Shown here: in pieces, positions 46,540 to 55,502 of the stretch | Position numbering within the stretch: the first letter of the stretch is position 1 | Layout of the letters: each line of letters opens with the position of its first letter | Position numbers and translations under genes: made by a program | The notes under the pieces: model-generated | The model's database searches: none | Told to the model about the DNA's origin: nothing | The model's input: only the letters and a program-made list of their open reading frames with translations | Source of the DNA: Streptomyces sp. AP-93 | GTDB taxonomy: Bacteria; Actinomycetota; Actinomycetes; Streptomycetales; Streptomycetaceae | Direction of reading: 5' to 3' | Assembly (NCBI RefSeq): GCF_022808175.1 | Contig: NZ_JALGBX010000012.1 | Coordinates: 62,001 to 126,000 of the forward strand | Length of the DNA: 64,000 bases

Positions 46540-48183
46540 ATGTCCGCCAAAACCGCCTTCGCACCCGATCTGGAGCGGCCCCGCACCGCCGACGACGTGG
46601 CCGTGCGCGAACCGCTCACCGAAGACGCCCCCTGGGTGATCCAGCGCGGGGAGCACAAGCACTTCCGTACCGGCGAGGACCTCGCCCGCCTGGTCCGCCT
46701 CCTCGACGGAAGCCGCGACCACGACCAGCTCGCCGCCGAACTCGGCTCCCCCTGGACCCCCGGCCACATCGGCCGCGCGGTCCGCAGCCTCGCCGACTCC
46801 GACCTCCTGGAAGACGGCCGGCCGGTCAAGAAGCCGGCCAGGGTCCGCTTCGCCGGCCCCCTGACCATCCAGTTCACCCTGGTCAAGCCCGAGCGGATGC
46901 TGCGCCGCCTCGCCCCGCTGGTCCGCCCGCTCGGCCACCGCATCGTCCTCGGCGCGGCCGCGGCCGTCGTCCTGCTGGGCGTACTGGCCCTCGCCGCCAG
47001 CGGCGCCACCCTCGGCGAGGCGCTCTCCCGCCCGATGCCCCTGTGGGCGTACGCCTGCGTGATGCTCGGCGTGGTCGCCACCACCGCCGTCCACGAGATG
47101 GCCCACGGCGCGGTCCTCACCCATCACGGCGGCACGCCCAGCCGGATGGGCTTCATGCTCTTCTACATGTCGCCGGCCTTCTTCTGCGACGTCTCCGACG
47201 GCTGGCGGCTGCCCAGCGCCCGCCAGCGCGTCCAGGTCGCCCTCGCCGGCATCGCCATCCAGGCCGTCGCCGCCGGGACCGCCGCCCTCGCGGCCCTCGC
47301 CGTCCCCGCCGGACCGGTCCGCGAGACCCTGCTGCTGGTGGGCCTCGTCAACTACATGACCTGCCTGGTGAACCTGCTCCCGCTGGTCAAGCTCGACGGC
47401 TACCTCGCCCTCATGAGCCACCTGGACATCTCCCACCTGCGGGAGAAGGCCATGACCGACGCCCGCCGCGCCATCGCCCGCGTCGTCTTCGGCGGCCGCG
47501 GCTACCAGCGCGAACTGCCCGGCCGCGGCTGGTCCGTCCCGTACGGCATCGCCTGCCTGCTCTTCCCGCTGTACCTGGTCTCCACCGCCCTGACCCTCTG
47601 GTCCGGGATCCTGCAGCGCCTCGGCATCGCCGGCTCCTGCATGATGGTCTGCGCGCTCGGCTACCTGCTGTGGCGCCTCGGCAAGGGCGCCGCCACCCTG
47701 GTCCGCGAAGCCGCCTCGGCCGGCGCCCGGCCTTCGCGCATCGCCGCCGCGGGAGTGCTCGCCACCGCCGGACTGGCCCTGGCCGCCACCCTCGTACAGA
47801 TCCCCGCCACCGTCTCGGCCGGCTACACCACCGAACCGGGCGGCAGCCTCAGCCTCCTCGTCCCCCGGGGCGGCGGCGGCTTCGACCTCACCGAGGGCAC
47901 CACCGTCACCCTGCGCCGGTCCGGCCTCTTCTCCCGGCCGCAGACCGGCACCGCCACCCTCGGCGAACCCACCGGCCACGACGTCCTCGCCCCGGTCACC
48001 GCCATGCTCCCCGTTGCCAGTGACCGCCCCTGGCTGGAGATGAAGGCGTACCCGCTGCACCGCGTGACCGCCACCCCCGCGCCGAACGGCACGGACCGCA
48101 CCGGCGTCGCCGAGGTCCAGGCGGGCGACCACCCGCTCTGGAAGTGGTTCGCCGTCTCCTACCTCGGCCCGCTGCTCCCCTGA
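46540..48183 (+). CDS. M50-family membrane metalloprotease (MpaP-like)
   Basis: A 547-residue protein. The N-terminal 90 residues look like a winged-helix/PqqD-like binding domain (F-R-T-G-E-D-L-A-R-L-V-R-L-L-D-G). The membrane part holds the zinc motif H-E-M-A-H near residue 187 and the third ligand region K-L-D-G-Y near 287, then more membrane segments and a beta-rich C-terminal domain. Daptide clusters encode such an M50 protease, presumably for leader removal. A two-for-one reading with the N-terminal domain holding the leader is inference. Confidence 0.85.
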   Translation: MSAKTAFAPDLERPRTADDVAVREPLTEDAPWVIQRGEHKHFRTGEDLARLVRLLDGSRDHDQLAAELGSPWTPGHIGRAVRSLADSDLLEDGRPVKKPARVRFAGPLTIQFTLVKPERMLRRLAPLVRPLGHRIVLGAAAAVVLLGVLALAASGATLGEALSRPMPLWAYACVMLGVVATTAVHEMAHGAVLTHHGGTPSRMGFMLFYMSPAFFCDVSDGWRLPSARQRVQVALAGIAIQAVAAGTAALAALAVPAGPVRETLLLVGLVNYMTCLVNLLPLVKLDGYLALMSHLDISHLREKAMTDARRAIARVVFGGRGYQRELPGRGWSVPYGIACLLFPLYLVSTALTLWSGILQRLGIAGSCMMVCALGYLLWRLGKGAATLVREAASAGARPSRIAAAGVLATAGLALAATLVQIPATVSAGYTTEPGGSLSLLVPRGGGGFDLTEGTTVTLRRSGLFSRPQTGTATLGEPTGHDVLAPVTAMLPVASDRPWLEMKAYPLHRVTATPAPNGTDRTGVAEVQAGDHPLWKWFAVSYLGPLLP

Positions 48184-48215
48184 CTTCTCCCGTACGCCGC
48201 CCACGGAGGCCCGCC

Positions 48216-50699
48216 ATGTCCCTGCGACACGTTGCCCACTGCCCGCCCGGCACCCCCTTCTACGACCGTCCGGCCGCGATCACCGGCGCCGACGCCTTCC
48301 CGGCGGCCACCGCCGACGCCCCCGCCGGGTGGACCCGTGAGCCGATGGGGGAGTGGACGGTCCTGACCCCGCCGGGACTCGAACTCCCCGGCCAGGGCTG
48401 GAAGATCCACGTCTCGGCGACCGAGCGGACGGCCCCCGAGGTCCTCGACATCGTGAGCGCGTACTGCACCTCCCGCTCCCTGCTCTTCAAGTTCCTCACC
48501 AGCCCCTCGATGCTGATGCTGCGCAACAGCAAGTACGGGGACCGGGGCAGCAGCGGCAAGTTCATCACCCTCTACCCCCGCGACGAGGCGGAGCTGGAGA
48601 CCGTACTGACCGAGCTCGACGCCCTCCTCGAAGGCCGCCCGGGACCGGCCGTCCTCAGCGACCTGCGCTGGGGCGCGGGCCCCCTCTACCTGCGCTACGG
48701 AGGCTTCAAGCTGAAGCTGGGCCCCGGCCCGAACGGCGCCCCCGTGCCGTGCATCGAGGACCCCGACGGCAACCTCGTCCCCGACGTGCGCGGCCCCTCC
48801 TTCCGCCCGCCGGCCTGGCTGCAGCTGCCGCCGTGCGTGCTGCGGGCGCTGGCGGAACGGAGCCGCGGGGGCTCCCTCGGGGACTTCCCCTTCAAAATCA
48901 CCCAGGCCCTGCACTTCTCCAACGGCGGCGGCGTCTACCGCGCCACCGACACCCGCGACGGACACGAGGTCCTGGTCAAGGAGGGCCGCCCGCACGCCGG
49001 CCTCGACGACGCCGGAGCCGACGCGGTGGAGCGGCTGCGCCGCGAACACGACGCGCTGGCCGCCCTCGACGGACTGCCCTGGTTCCCCCGGGTCCTGGAC
49101 TGGCGGCGCGGCGCCGAACACTGGTTCCTGACACGGGAGTTCGTCGACGGCGACGCCCTGACCAAGGAGACCGCCGAGCGCAACCCTCTGCTCCACCCGG
49201 TCACCGCCCGCGACACCGCCATGCCCGTGGCCGAGTACACCGCCTGGGCCCTGGACGTCCTCGACCGCATCGAGGCCGCCGTCACCGCCATGCACGAACG
49301 CGGCCTGGTCTTCGGCGACCTGCACCCCAACAACGTCCTGATCCGCCCCGACGGCACCGTCGCCTTCATCGACCTGGAGACCACCCTCCCCATCGAGGGG
49401 CACACCGGCCAGGCCATCGGCGCCCCCGGATTCTGCGCCCCCGCCGGCACCACCGGCACCGCCGTCGACCGCTACGCCCTGGGCTGCCTGCGGCTGAGCC
49501 TGTTCCTGCCGCTGACCCCGGTGATGTCCTTCACCCGCCACCGCTCCGAGGACCTCCTCGCGCAGATCGCCGCCTTCTTCCCGGTGCCCGAGGGGTACGC
49601 CGACCAGGTCCGCGCCGACCTCGGACACGCCCCGGCGCCCGCCGGCGGCCCGCTGGCCACCCCCGAGCGCATCGCCACCGGCATCCTGACCTGCGCCACC
49701 CCCGAGCGCGAAGACCGCCTCTTCCCCGGCGACGCCGACCAGTTCCTGCACGGCGACGGCGGCCTCAACATCGCCAACGGCGCGGCCGGGGTCCTGTGGG
49801 CCCTGCTCGGCGCCGGGATCAGCGTCCCCGCGGCGCACCTCGACTGGCTGGCGGACGCCGCCCGGGCCGTCACCAGCCCGCGCCCGGGCCTCTACGACGG
49901 ACTGGCCGGCATCGCCTGCGTGCTGCACGACTTCGGACGCACCGACGAGGCCGCCGCCCTCCTCGACCGCGCCCAAGACCTGCTGTCCACCGCCACCCTG
50001 CGCGACGGCAGCCCCGACCGCAGCCTCTCCGGCGGCATCGCGGGCGTCGGCCTGGCCCTGCTGCACCTCGGCGAGGACGCGGCCGCCCGCGAACTGGCCG
50101 CCGCCCTCGTCAACAGCCCCACCCTGGAAGAACGCCCCGGCCTGCTCCGCGGAGCCAGCGGCGAGGCCCTCTTCCTGCTCGCCGCCGGCCGGGACGACGC
50201 CGCCCGCGTGGCGCTCGTACACGACCTCGAACTGTCCCGGCAGCCGCTGCCCACCCCCTGGCACCGGGTCCAGCTCGCCCACGGCGGAGCCGGGCAGGCC
50301 ATCGCCGTCCACCACTACCTCGCCGCGCACCGGGACCCGTACCTGACGGCCGTCCACGACGCGCTGCTCATCGACCTCACGTCCCAGTTCCACCCGGCCT
50401 GCGGCCTGTTCACCGGCCGCGCCGGCGCCCTCGCCGCGCTGACCTGCACGGACGACGGCTCGGCGGCCACTGCTCGGGCGCTGGCCGAACTCCGCTCCGG
50501 CCTGGAACCGTTCGCGGTGGCCCACGAGAACGACCCGTACGCCACCGGCTTCCTCGGTGACCACCTGCTGCGCCTGTCCACGGACCTGGCCACCGGCTCC
50601 GCCGGCGTCCTGGCCGCACTGACCGCGCCCCGCACGGCCGTCCTGCCCTACCTGCCCGCCCCGGTCCCGGCGGCGGCGCCCGCCCCGGCCGCCCGCTGA
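48216..50699 (+). CDS. Class III lanthipeptide synthetase (LanKC)
   Basis: An 827-residue LanKC. Residues 1-210 are the phospho-Ser/Thr lyase-like domain, about 215-490 a Ser/Thr kinase domain (lysine in V-L-V-K-E-G, catalytic loop F-G-D-L-H-P-N-N-V-L near 368, metal Asp in F-I-D-L-E), and about 500-810 a LanC-like cyclase domain (G-L-Y-D-G-L-A-G, G-G-I-A-G-V-G-L-A-L, A-H-G-G-A-G). The cyclase lacks the Cys-Cys-His zinc set, as in class III enzymes. It should phosphorylate and eliminate Ser/Thr of the precursors. Since these contain no Cys, rings cannot form, so dehydration followed by reduction is the likely outcome. GGAGG precedes the ATG. Confidence 0.87.
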   Translation: MSLRHVAHCPPGTPFYDRPAAITGADAFPAATADAPAGWTREPMGEWTVLTPPGLELPGQGWKIHVSATERTAPEVLDIVSAYCTSRSLLFKFLTSPSMLMLRNSKYGDRGSSGKFITLYPRDEAELETVLTELDALLEGRPGPAVLSDLRWGAGPLYLRYGGFKLKLGPGPNGAPVPCIEDPDGNLVPDVRGPSFRPPAWLQLPPCVLRALAERSRGGSLGDFPFKITQALHFSNGGGVYRATDTRDGHEVLVKEGRPHAGLDDAGADAVERLRREHDALAALDGLPWFPRVLDWRRGAEHWFLTREFVDGDALTKETAERNPLLHPVTARDTAMPVAEYTAWALDVLDRIEAAVTAMHERGLVFGDLHPNNVLIRPDGTVAFIDLETTLPIEGHTGQAIGAPGFCAPAGTTGTAVDRYALGCLRLSLFLPLTPVMSFTRHRSEDLLAQIAAFFPVPEGYADQVRADLGHAPAPAGGPLATPERIATGILTCATPEREDRLFPGDADQFLHGDGGLNIANGAAGVLWALLGAGISVPAAHLDWLADAARAVTSPRPGLYDGLAGIACVLHDFGRTDEAAALLDRAQDLLSTATLRDGSPDRSLSGGIAGVGLALLHLGEDAAARELAAALVNSPTLEERPGLLRGASGEALFLLAAGRDDAARVALVHDLELSRQPLPTPWHRVQLAHGGAGQAIAVHHYLAAHRDPYLTAVHDALLIDLTSQFHPACGLFTGRAGALAALTCTDDGSAATARALAELRSGLEPFAVAHENDPYATGFLGDHLLRLSTDLATGSAGVLAALTAPRTAVLPYLPAPVPAAAPAPAAR

Positions 50700-50730
50700 A
50701 GTCCACCCCCGGCACGTTACGGAGCCCCGT

Positions 50731-50979
50731 ATGCCCACCCATCTGACGGTCAGCATCAGCATGACCGCGCAGGCCCCGTCCTCGGCGGCCCCCGAGACCA
50801 CGGCCGTACGCCTCGTGTCCTGCCTCCCCGCGTCGTGGACGGTGGTCCCCGTCTCGATGACCACCCGCTCCGCGACCCTGTCCCTGACCGCCCCGGACGA
50901 CACCCGGGCCCCGGTGGTCCTCGAAACCCTGGACACCGTCCTGTCGGCCCCGGCCTTCACCGGCTGGATCCGCGGCTGA
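50731..50979 (+). CDS. Small protein at the end of the RiPP operon, unknown
   Basis: An 82-residue protein 31 bases after LanKC, behind ACGGAG, and followed by a strong terminator, so it is the last gene of the operon. It is rich in Ser, Thr and Val, has one Cys (near residue 31), and no leader box like that of the precursors. No family recognised. It could be an immunity or accessory protein. Confidence 0.65.
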   Translation: MPTHLTVSISMTAQAPSSAAPETTAVRLVSCLPASWTVVPVSMTTRSATLSLTAPDDTRAPVVLETLDTVLSAPAFTGWIRG

Positions 50980-50998
50980 CGCGCCGCCGCTCCCCGAC

Positions 50999-51039
50999 CA
51001 CCCGCAGGCCGCTCTTCCCCCACAAGCGGCCTGCGGGTG
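50999..51039. terminator. Terminator of the RiPP operon
   Basis: A perfect 15-bp inverted repeat (50999-51013 with 51025-51039) with an 11-base loop lies between the last + strand gene and the convergent secreted protease gene; it probably works for both. Confidence 0.8.
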
Positions 51040-51060
51040 CACGCCCCTGTCCGGGCCGGG

Positions 51061-52980
51061 TCAGGCCCGCGGCGGGACGAGCATGCGCTCGGTGCCGAGA
51101 CCGTTGGTGCGGGTGTCCTTGTACATGGTGGTCTCGCCGTCGCTCCACCGGATGACGAGGTCGTTGGTGAGGCCGTCACCGGTGTACTGACCGGTGGTCA
51201 TGATCACGCTGTGGGTCCAGGTGCCGTTGGGGCCGTGGACGGGCCGCTCACTGCCCAGGCCAGCGGTGGTGGTGCCGACGTAGTTGTGGAGCGCGCCGGT
51301 GGACCAGCGGACCATGAGGTCCCACTTCTGATGGCCGGAGAACTGCCCGGAGGTGAGCAGGGTGGCGCCCTTCCAGGTGTCGTCGGGGTCCTTGAGCCTG
51401 TACTCCTGACCGAGGGTGCCGGCGCCGACGTTGGTGTAGAGGCTGAGCTCGCCGTCGGACCAGCGGACCATGAGGTCGGTGACGTAGGTGGTCGCGTTGA
51501 AGCGTCCGGCGGCGATCTGGGTGGCGTACTTCCAGACGGATCCGGAGGGGGCCATCTCGGAGACGGATCCCAGGCCGTTGGAGCCGACGTCTGCGTGCAG
51601 GGTCATCCGGCCGTCGTCCCAGCGGACCATGAGGTCGAACTGGCTGGAGCCGGTGAAGTCGCCGGCGGTGATGGTGGCGACCGGCTTCCAGCCCGCGTTC
51701 GGTGCCGCGAGCCGCCGCTCGGGCAGGAAGCCGCCGTTCCCGTCACCCGGGAAGAGGGTCACCTCCCCGTCGGTCCAGACGACGAGCAGGCTGCTGCGGC
51801 CACTGCCGGTGAAGTCGCCGGAGGCGATCTGCCTGGCATGGGTCCACAGGTCTCCGAGACCGGGCAGCAGGGGGCTGTCCGCGGAACCCTGGTAGGGCGG
51901 CCGGGAGATGCCGCCGGGATCGCGGCCGGCGTTGGCGTCGTTGTACAGGTCCTGCGCGTCCTTGCCGTAGACGGGCGCGTACGTCACCCAGGAGTCGTTG
52001 GCGTCGTTGCCGCCGCCGTAGTAGCCGCCGGTGTTCCCGACGACCTTGCCGGTGCGGGCGGCCGCGTTGTAGTCCTTGATCCAGGGGCCGCCGGACACGC
52101 CGCCGTAGAAGCCCTTGCACAGCATCTGCATCTGGCGGAAGCCGCCCAGCCGGGTGGTGGGCACGTCACAGCGGATGGCCTTGTGGCCCTTGTTGACGCT
52201 GGAGGCGGACGGGTAGCCGACGACGGTGACGTCGTGCTGGTAGCTGCTCCCCGGCGTGAAGGTCAGCGCCCCCGTGACGTTCTCGACGCTCCCCCTGGCG
52301 TTCGGCTCGACCAGGGCGAAGGCGACGTCCAGGTCGGAGATGGCGGCCTTGCTGTTCGACTCGTAGCGGGGGTCTGTGTAGACGCCGTTGGCCTTGACCG
52401 GGAAGATCCCGAACGGCTGGGCACCGGCCGCTTTGCCGTGTCGGTACTGCGGCACGAAGATGGCGTGGTTCGCCGGCTCGGCCATGTCGTCCGCGCAGTG
52501 CCCCGCCGTGAGCACCATCTTCTTGCCGGCGCTGCGGACCACACTGCCGGTGCAGGAGGTGTCGGCGTTGCCGACCTTGGACGCCTGGTAGAAGAAGGTC
52601 CCCACCATCGGCATGCCGTCGAAGTAGGTGCCGGACGGGGTGCCGGACGGAGCGGCGGACAGGGTCCGGTTCTGCGGGCCGGCCGGCCCGCCGACCGTAC
52701 CCCGTCCCCGCGCGTCGTCGACGGGCACGGCGGCGGCCATGCGCTCGGCCGTCCAGAACGCCTCTTCGGCGCTGACCCTGGCGGAGGACGACGGCGGCAG
52801 CGGGCTGGTGCCGGGCTCGGCGGTGGCGCTCGGAGAGACGGTCGCGGCGAGCGCGGGACCGGTACTCACCGCAGCCGCCATCACGCCGACGGCGAAGGCG
52901 GTGAACCATCTGGATCTCAAAGAACCTACTTTCTGTACGGGGTGACCGCGCGAAGCGCGAAATCTGAAGCGCCGGACCAT
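51061..52980 (-). CDS. Secreted trypsin-like serine protease with FG-GAP repeats
   Basis: About 639 residues. A signal peptide (hydrophobic run and A-L-A-A) starts near residue 22; a TTG at 52920 behind AAAGTAGG is an alternative start that removes the 20-residue N-terminal excess. The protease domain has L-T-A-G-H-C (His), S-D-L-D-V-A (Asp) and Y-G-G-V-S-G-G-P (Ser). The last 270 residues are five FG-GAP/VCBS-like repeats with D-L-M-V-R-W-x-D-G units. Export and extracellular proteolysis are likely; substrate unknown. Confidence 0.85.
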   Translation of the reverse strand: MVRRFRFRASRGHPVQKVGSLRSRWFTAFAVGVMAAAVSTGPALAATVSPSATAEPGTSPLPPSSSARVSAEEAFWTAERMAAAVPVDDARGRGTVGGPAGPQNRTLSAAPSGTPSGTYFDGMPMVGTFFYQASKVGNADTSCTGSVVRSAGKKMVLTAGHCADDMAEPANHAIFVPQYRHGKAAGAQPFGIFPVKANGVYTDPRYESNSKAAISDLDVAFALVEPNARGSVENVTGALTFTPGSSYQHDVTVVGYPSASSVNKGHKAIRCDVPTTRLGGFRQMQMLCKGFYGGVSGGPWIKDYNAAARTGKVVGNTGGYYGGGNDANDSWVTYAPVYGKDAQDLYNDANAGRDPGGISRPPYQGSADSPLLPGLGDLWTHARQIASGDFTGSGRSSLLVVWTDGEVTLFPGDGNGGFLPERRLAAPNAGWKPVATITAGDFTGSSQFDLMVRWDDGRMTLHADVGSNGLGSVSEMAPSGSVWKYATQIAAGRFNATTYVTDLMVRWSDGELSLYTNVGAGTLGQEYRLKDPDDTWKGATLLTSGQFSGHQKWDLMVRWSTGALHNYVGTTTAGLGSERPVHGPNGTWTHSVIMTTGQYTGDGLTNDLVIRWSDGETTMYKDTRTNGLGTERMLVPPRA

Positions 52981-53020
52981 CCGTGCCGCAAGATCGTCGG
53001 TAGACGAGAAAAGAGATCAC

Positions 53021-53887
53021 ATGGGCAGGACGAAGATCGCAGCGGGTGGGGTCGCCGCGCTGGCGCTGCTCCTGATGCCGTCGGCGGGAAGCGCATTCGC
53101 GGTCCGGACGGCGGATCAGCCCACACCGCTGCCCGCCGGGGCCCGGCTGTCCGCGCGCCCCGGTGAGCCGCTCACGTTCACGCTCCCCGCCTCCCTGCCC
53201 GGGAAGAACGGCAACCGGGTGGTCTCCGAGATCTTCGTCGAACCCGGGACGCTGAGGATGAACGATCGGGTCATCACCGCCGTGGCCACCGTGGCCTGCG
53301 ACACCCCTCCGGGGATCTACCCGGTCCGGCAGACCGGCCCCGGCGGGCCCACCGAGGGAGCCCGGGGCGAGGCCTGGGTGACCGTCGAGGTCGCGGACAT
53401 CGGCGCGGCCGAGCGCGGGGCCTGCCCCGGGAAGGTCGCGTCCCTTCCCCCCGAACAGCCGGAGGAGCACTGGCCCGCCGGCCGCTCCTGGCCGCAGTCG
53501 CCCTGGGACGTACGGACGTTCGGGCCCGGCGACGAGGTGACGCCGACGGCCTCGGACGCGTCGGCGGGATACGGCGACACCCTCACCTCGCCCGGGTTCA
53601 CCGGCAAGGCCGTCATGCGCGGGGCCAAGGCGGTCGTGACGGCCACCGCGACGATCCGCTGCGACGCCGGGCCGGGGCTGTACGAGGTCCGCTGGGCGGG
53701 CAGGGACGAGGTCTGGGCCCGCTACCGGGTGGCTGGCCCCGCCGACCCGAACCGCCCCGCATGCCGGGACCGGGCCGCCGAACCGGCCCCGGGGCGTGCA
53801 CCGTGGCTCGCGGGTACGGCCGCCGCCCTGGGCGCCGCCGGCGTGGCGGCCTACGCCGTGACCCGACGCGTTCGGCGCCCACGATGA
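53021..53887 (+). CDS. Secreted, membrane-anchored protein, unknown
   Basis: A 288-residue protein: a signal peptide (1-27), an extracellular region with two beta-rich parts each carrying paired Cys, and a C-terminal hydrophobic segment followed by R-R-V-R-R-P-R, a typical membrane anchor. No enzymatic motif. Divergent from the secreted protease. Confidence 0.7.
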   Translation: MGRTKIAAGGVAALALLLMPSAGSAFAVRTADQPTPLPAGARLSARPGEPLTFTLPASLPGKNGNRVVSEIFVEPGTLRMNDRVITAVATVACDTPPGIYPVRQTGPGGPTEGARGEAWVTVEVADIGAAERGACPGKVASLPPEQPEEHWPAGRSWPQSPWDVRTFGPGDEVTPTASDASAGYGDTLTSPGFTGKAVMRGAKAVVTATATIRCDAGPGLYEVRWAGRDEVWARYRVAGPADPNRPACRDRAAEPAPGRAPWLAGTAAALGAAGVAAYAVTRRVRRPR

Positions 53888-54167
53888 CCGTGGCTGACTG
53901 ATCGTTTGTCTGGGCAGGTGCAGTTCACTCGTCTGAGCTGCGTTTCTACGACCGACACGCGGGTGGATCTGCTGATCTCCACGGCGCACCGGATCGGAGC
54001 GCGGGCGGAGCCGCCTAGCCCGCTCGGCGGCGGCCGGAAGGGGGCTTGTGTACGGCAGACGAGGTAACTGCGGGTAGATGATATGAAACTGACGGTTGCT
54101 CTGGGTATCGCTCATGACCGACGGACCCTCGACCCGGTCCGCGTTCGGCAACCGAAGGACAGCACCC
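53888..54167. other. Intergenic region
   Basis: About 280 bases between two co-directional genes. No gene supported. An AT-richer stretch near 54075-54090 (GATGATATGAAACTG) may hold a -10 element for the next gene. Confidence 0.3.
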
Positions 54168-54782
54168 ATGAACATCCTCCGCACGGCACGCGTCGCCGCC
54201 CCCGCGCTGGCCGCCCTCACGCTGACGCTGGCGTTCGCCGGCCCCGCGTCCGCCGCCCCCGCGTTCGTGATGCGCAGCGGCAGCCAGATCAACTTCGCCG
54301 CACTGCCGGGAGAGTCGAACAACGTCACCTTCAGCGTCAGCAGCGGATTCCTCACGGTGAGCGACGCCGCGAACCCCCTGACCCCGGGCCAGGGCTGTGT
54401 CCAGTTCGGCAACCCCAACACCGTCCGCTGCGGCTCGGCGGGCGGGGTGACCCGTATCCAGGCCTCGATGGGCGACCGCGACGACGTGGCCACCAACAAC
54501 ACCACGATCCCGAGCGACATCGCCGGCGGCGAGGGCGACGACATCCTCATCGGCGGCAGCGGCGCCGACCGGCTGACCGACTCGGACGGCTGGAACGCCT
54601 CGCCCGGCACCACCCTCACCTTCGACGGGCGGGGTGGCAACGACACCATCCTCAGCCGCAACGGCGGATTCGACCGGATCAACTGCGGTGAGAACTCCGG
54701 CGACTTCGACATGCTGCTGGCCGACTCGGCCACCCTGGACGCCGTCGTCCCGAGCACGTGCGAGTTCGTGCAGCGCTTCTAG
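54168..54782 (+). CDS. Secreted calcium-binding (RTX-like) protein
   Basis: A 204-residue protein with a signal peptide (1-29) and two glycine/aspartate-rich stretches, G-G-E-G-D-D-I-L-I-G-G-S-G-A-D and F-D-G-R-G-G-N-D-T-I, matching hemolysin-type calcium-binding repeats. GAAGGA precedes the ATG. Role unknown; it looks like a structural or adhesive secreted protein. Confidence 0.75.
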   Translation: MNILRTARVAAPALAALTLTLAFAGPASAAPAFVMRSGSQINFAALPGESNNVTFSVSSGFLTVSDAANPLTPGQGCVQFGNPNTVRCGSAGGVTRIQASMGDRDDVATNNTTIPSDIAGGEGDDILIGGSGADRLTDSDGWNASPGTTLTFDGRGGNDTILSRNGGFDRINCGENSGDFDMLLADSATLDAVVPSTCEFVQRF

Positions 54783-54821
54783 CCCCCTCCGTGGCCCGGC
54801 GGGGATGGTAGCGGCGGGGGA

Positions 54822-54925
54822 CTACGCCGCCCCGCCGCCACCCGCGCGGACCAGTCCGGTCCCGTACGCCAGGACCACGACCTGCACCCGGTCGCTCAGG
54901 TCCAGCTTGGTCAGGCGCCGCCGCC
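54822..54925 (-). pseudogene. NarL-type response regulator C-terminal remnant
   Basis: On the - strand the sequence reads L-T-K-L-D-L-S-D-R-V-Q-V-V-V-L-A-Y-G-T-G-L-V and then stops, the typical end of a NarL/LuxR helix-turn-helix. The receiver and most of the DNA-binding domain are missing. Confidence 0.6.
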
Positions 54926-54947
54926 CACGTCCGCGAGCGCCTGGAGC

Positions 54948-55328
54948 GTGCCGGCGGCGAGGGTCTGCACCATGGACGAGCGCAGCCCGCTGGCCCGGCT
55001 GGAGGAAGCCGGGGCGCGGATCCTGCTGCTGGGCGCGGGCTTCGACTCCTGCACGGCCTTTCACCTGGCCGAATACCGGATTTCGGCGCCGCGGGTCGAC
55101 AACTCCTTCGCGGTCATGACATCGCAGGGCCGACGCTGGAGCACGGTGCGCGACACGTCGGTCTCCTCGGACGACTTCGAGGAGCTGGGCGCGGCCTTCG
55201 AGAAGGAGCGCCCGGTGGTACGGGGCAGGGTGGGCGGCGCGGAAGTCCGGCTGTTCGACCTGGCCGAGGCGGTCGGCTACGCCGAGGGCTGGCTGCCGGG
55301 CAACCGGCCGCCGGCAGCCACAGCCTGA
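54948..55328 (+). pseudogene. AAC(3)-type aminoglycoside acetyltransferase C-terminal remnant
   Basis: About 120 residues match the end of the AAC(3)/FrbF family: S-P-L-A-R-L-E-E-A-G, I-L-L-L-G-A-G-F-D-S-C-T-A-F-H-L-A-E-Y-R, and D-D-F-E-E-L-G-A-A-F. Full-length members have about 260-290 residues, so the N-terminal half including catalytic residues is lost. It abuts the NarL remnant, which marks a deletion junction. Confidence 0.65.
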
Positions 55329-55502
55329 CGCCGGGACGGTGGTCAGACTTCAGGTCGAGCCGGGCCACGTCCCACAGGACCGGTCCATCGAGTACGAAGC
55401 CTGGGGCTGCCGGGCGGCGGTGAGCCCGTGTTCCTGGAACCTTTTCGCCTGCACCCGTGCGCCGCGAGCAGCGAGTCGGCGGCGCGACTCGCGGCGGCCG
55501 GG

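Noticed and set aside
45661..48204. Open frame antisense to the permease and M50 protease genes
   Set aside because: Gly/Asp/Glu-rich shadow frame with no ribosome site or family match.
48216..50699. LanKC considered as class IV or class V synthetase
   Set aside because: Lyase, kinase and cyclase-like domains are all in one protein, excluding class V; the zinc ligands of class IV are missing.
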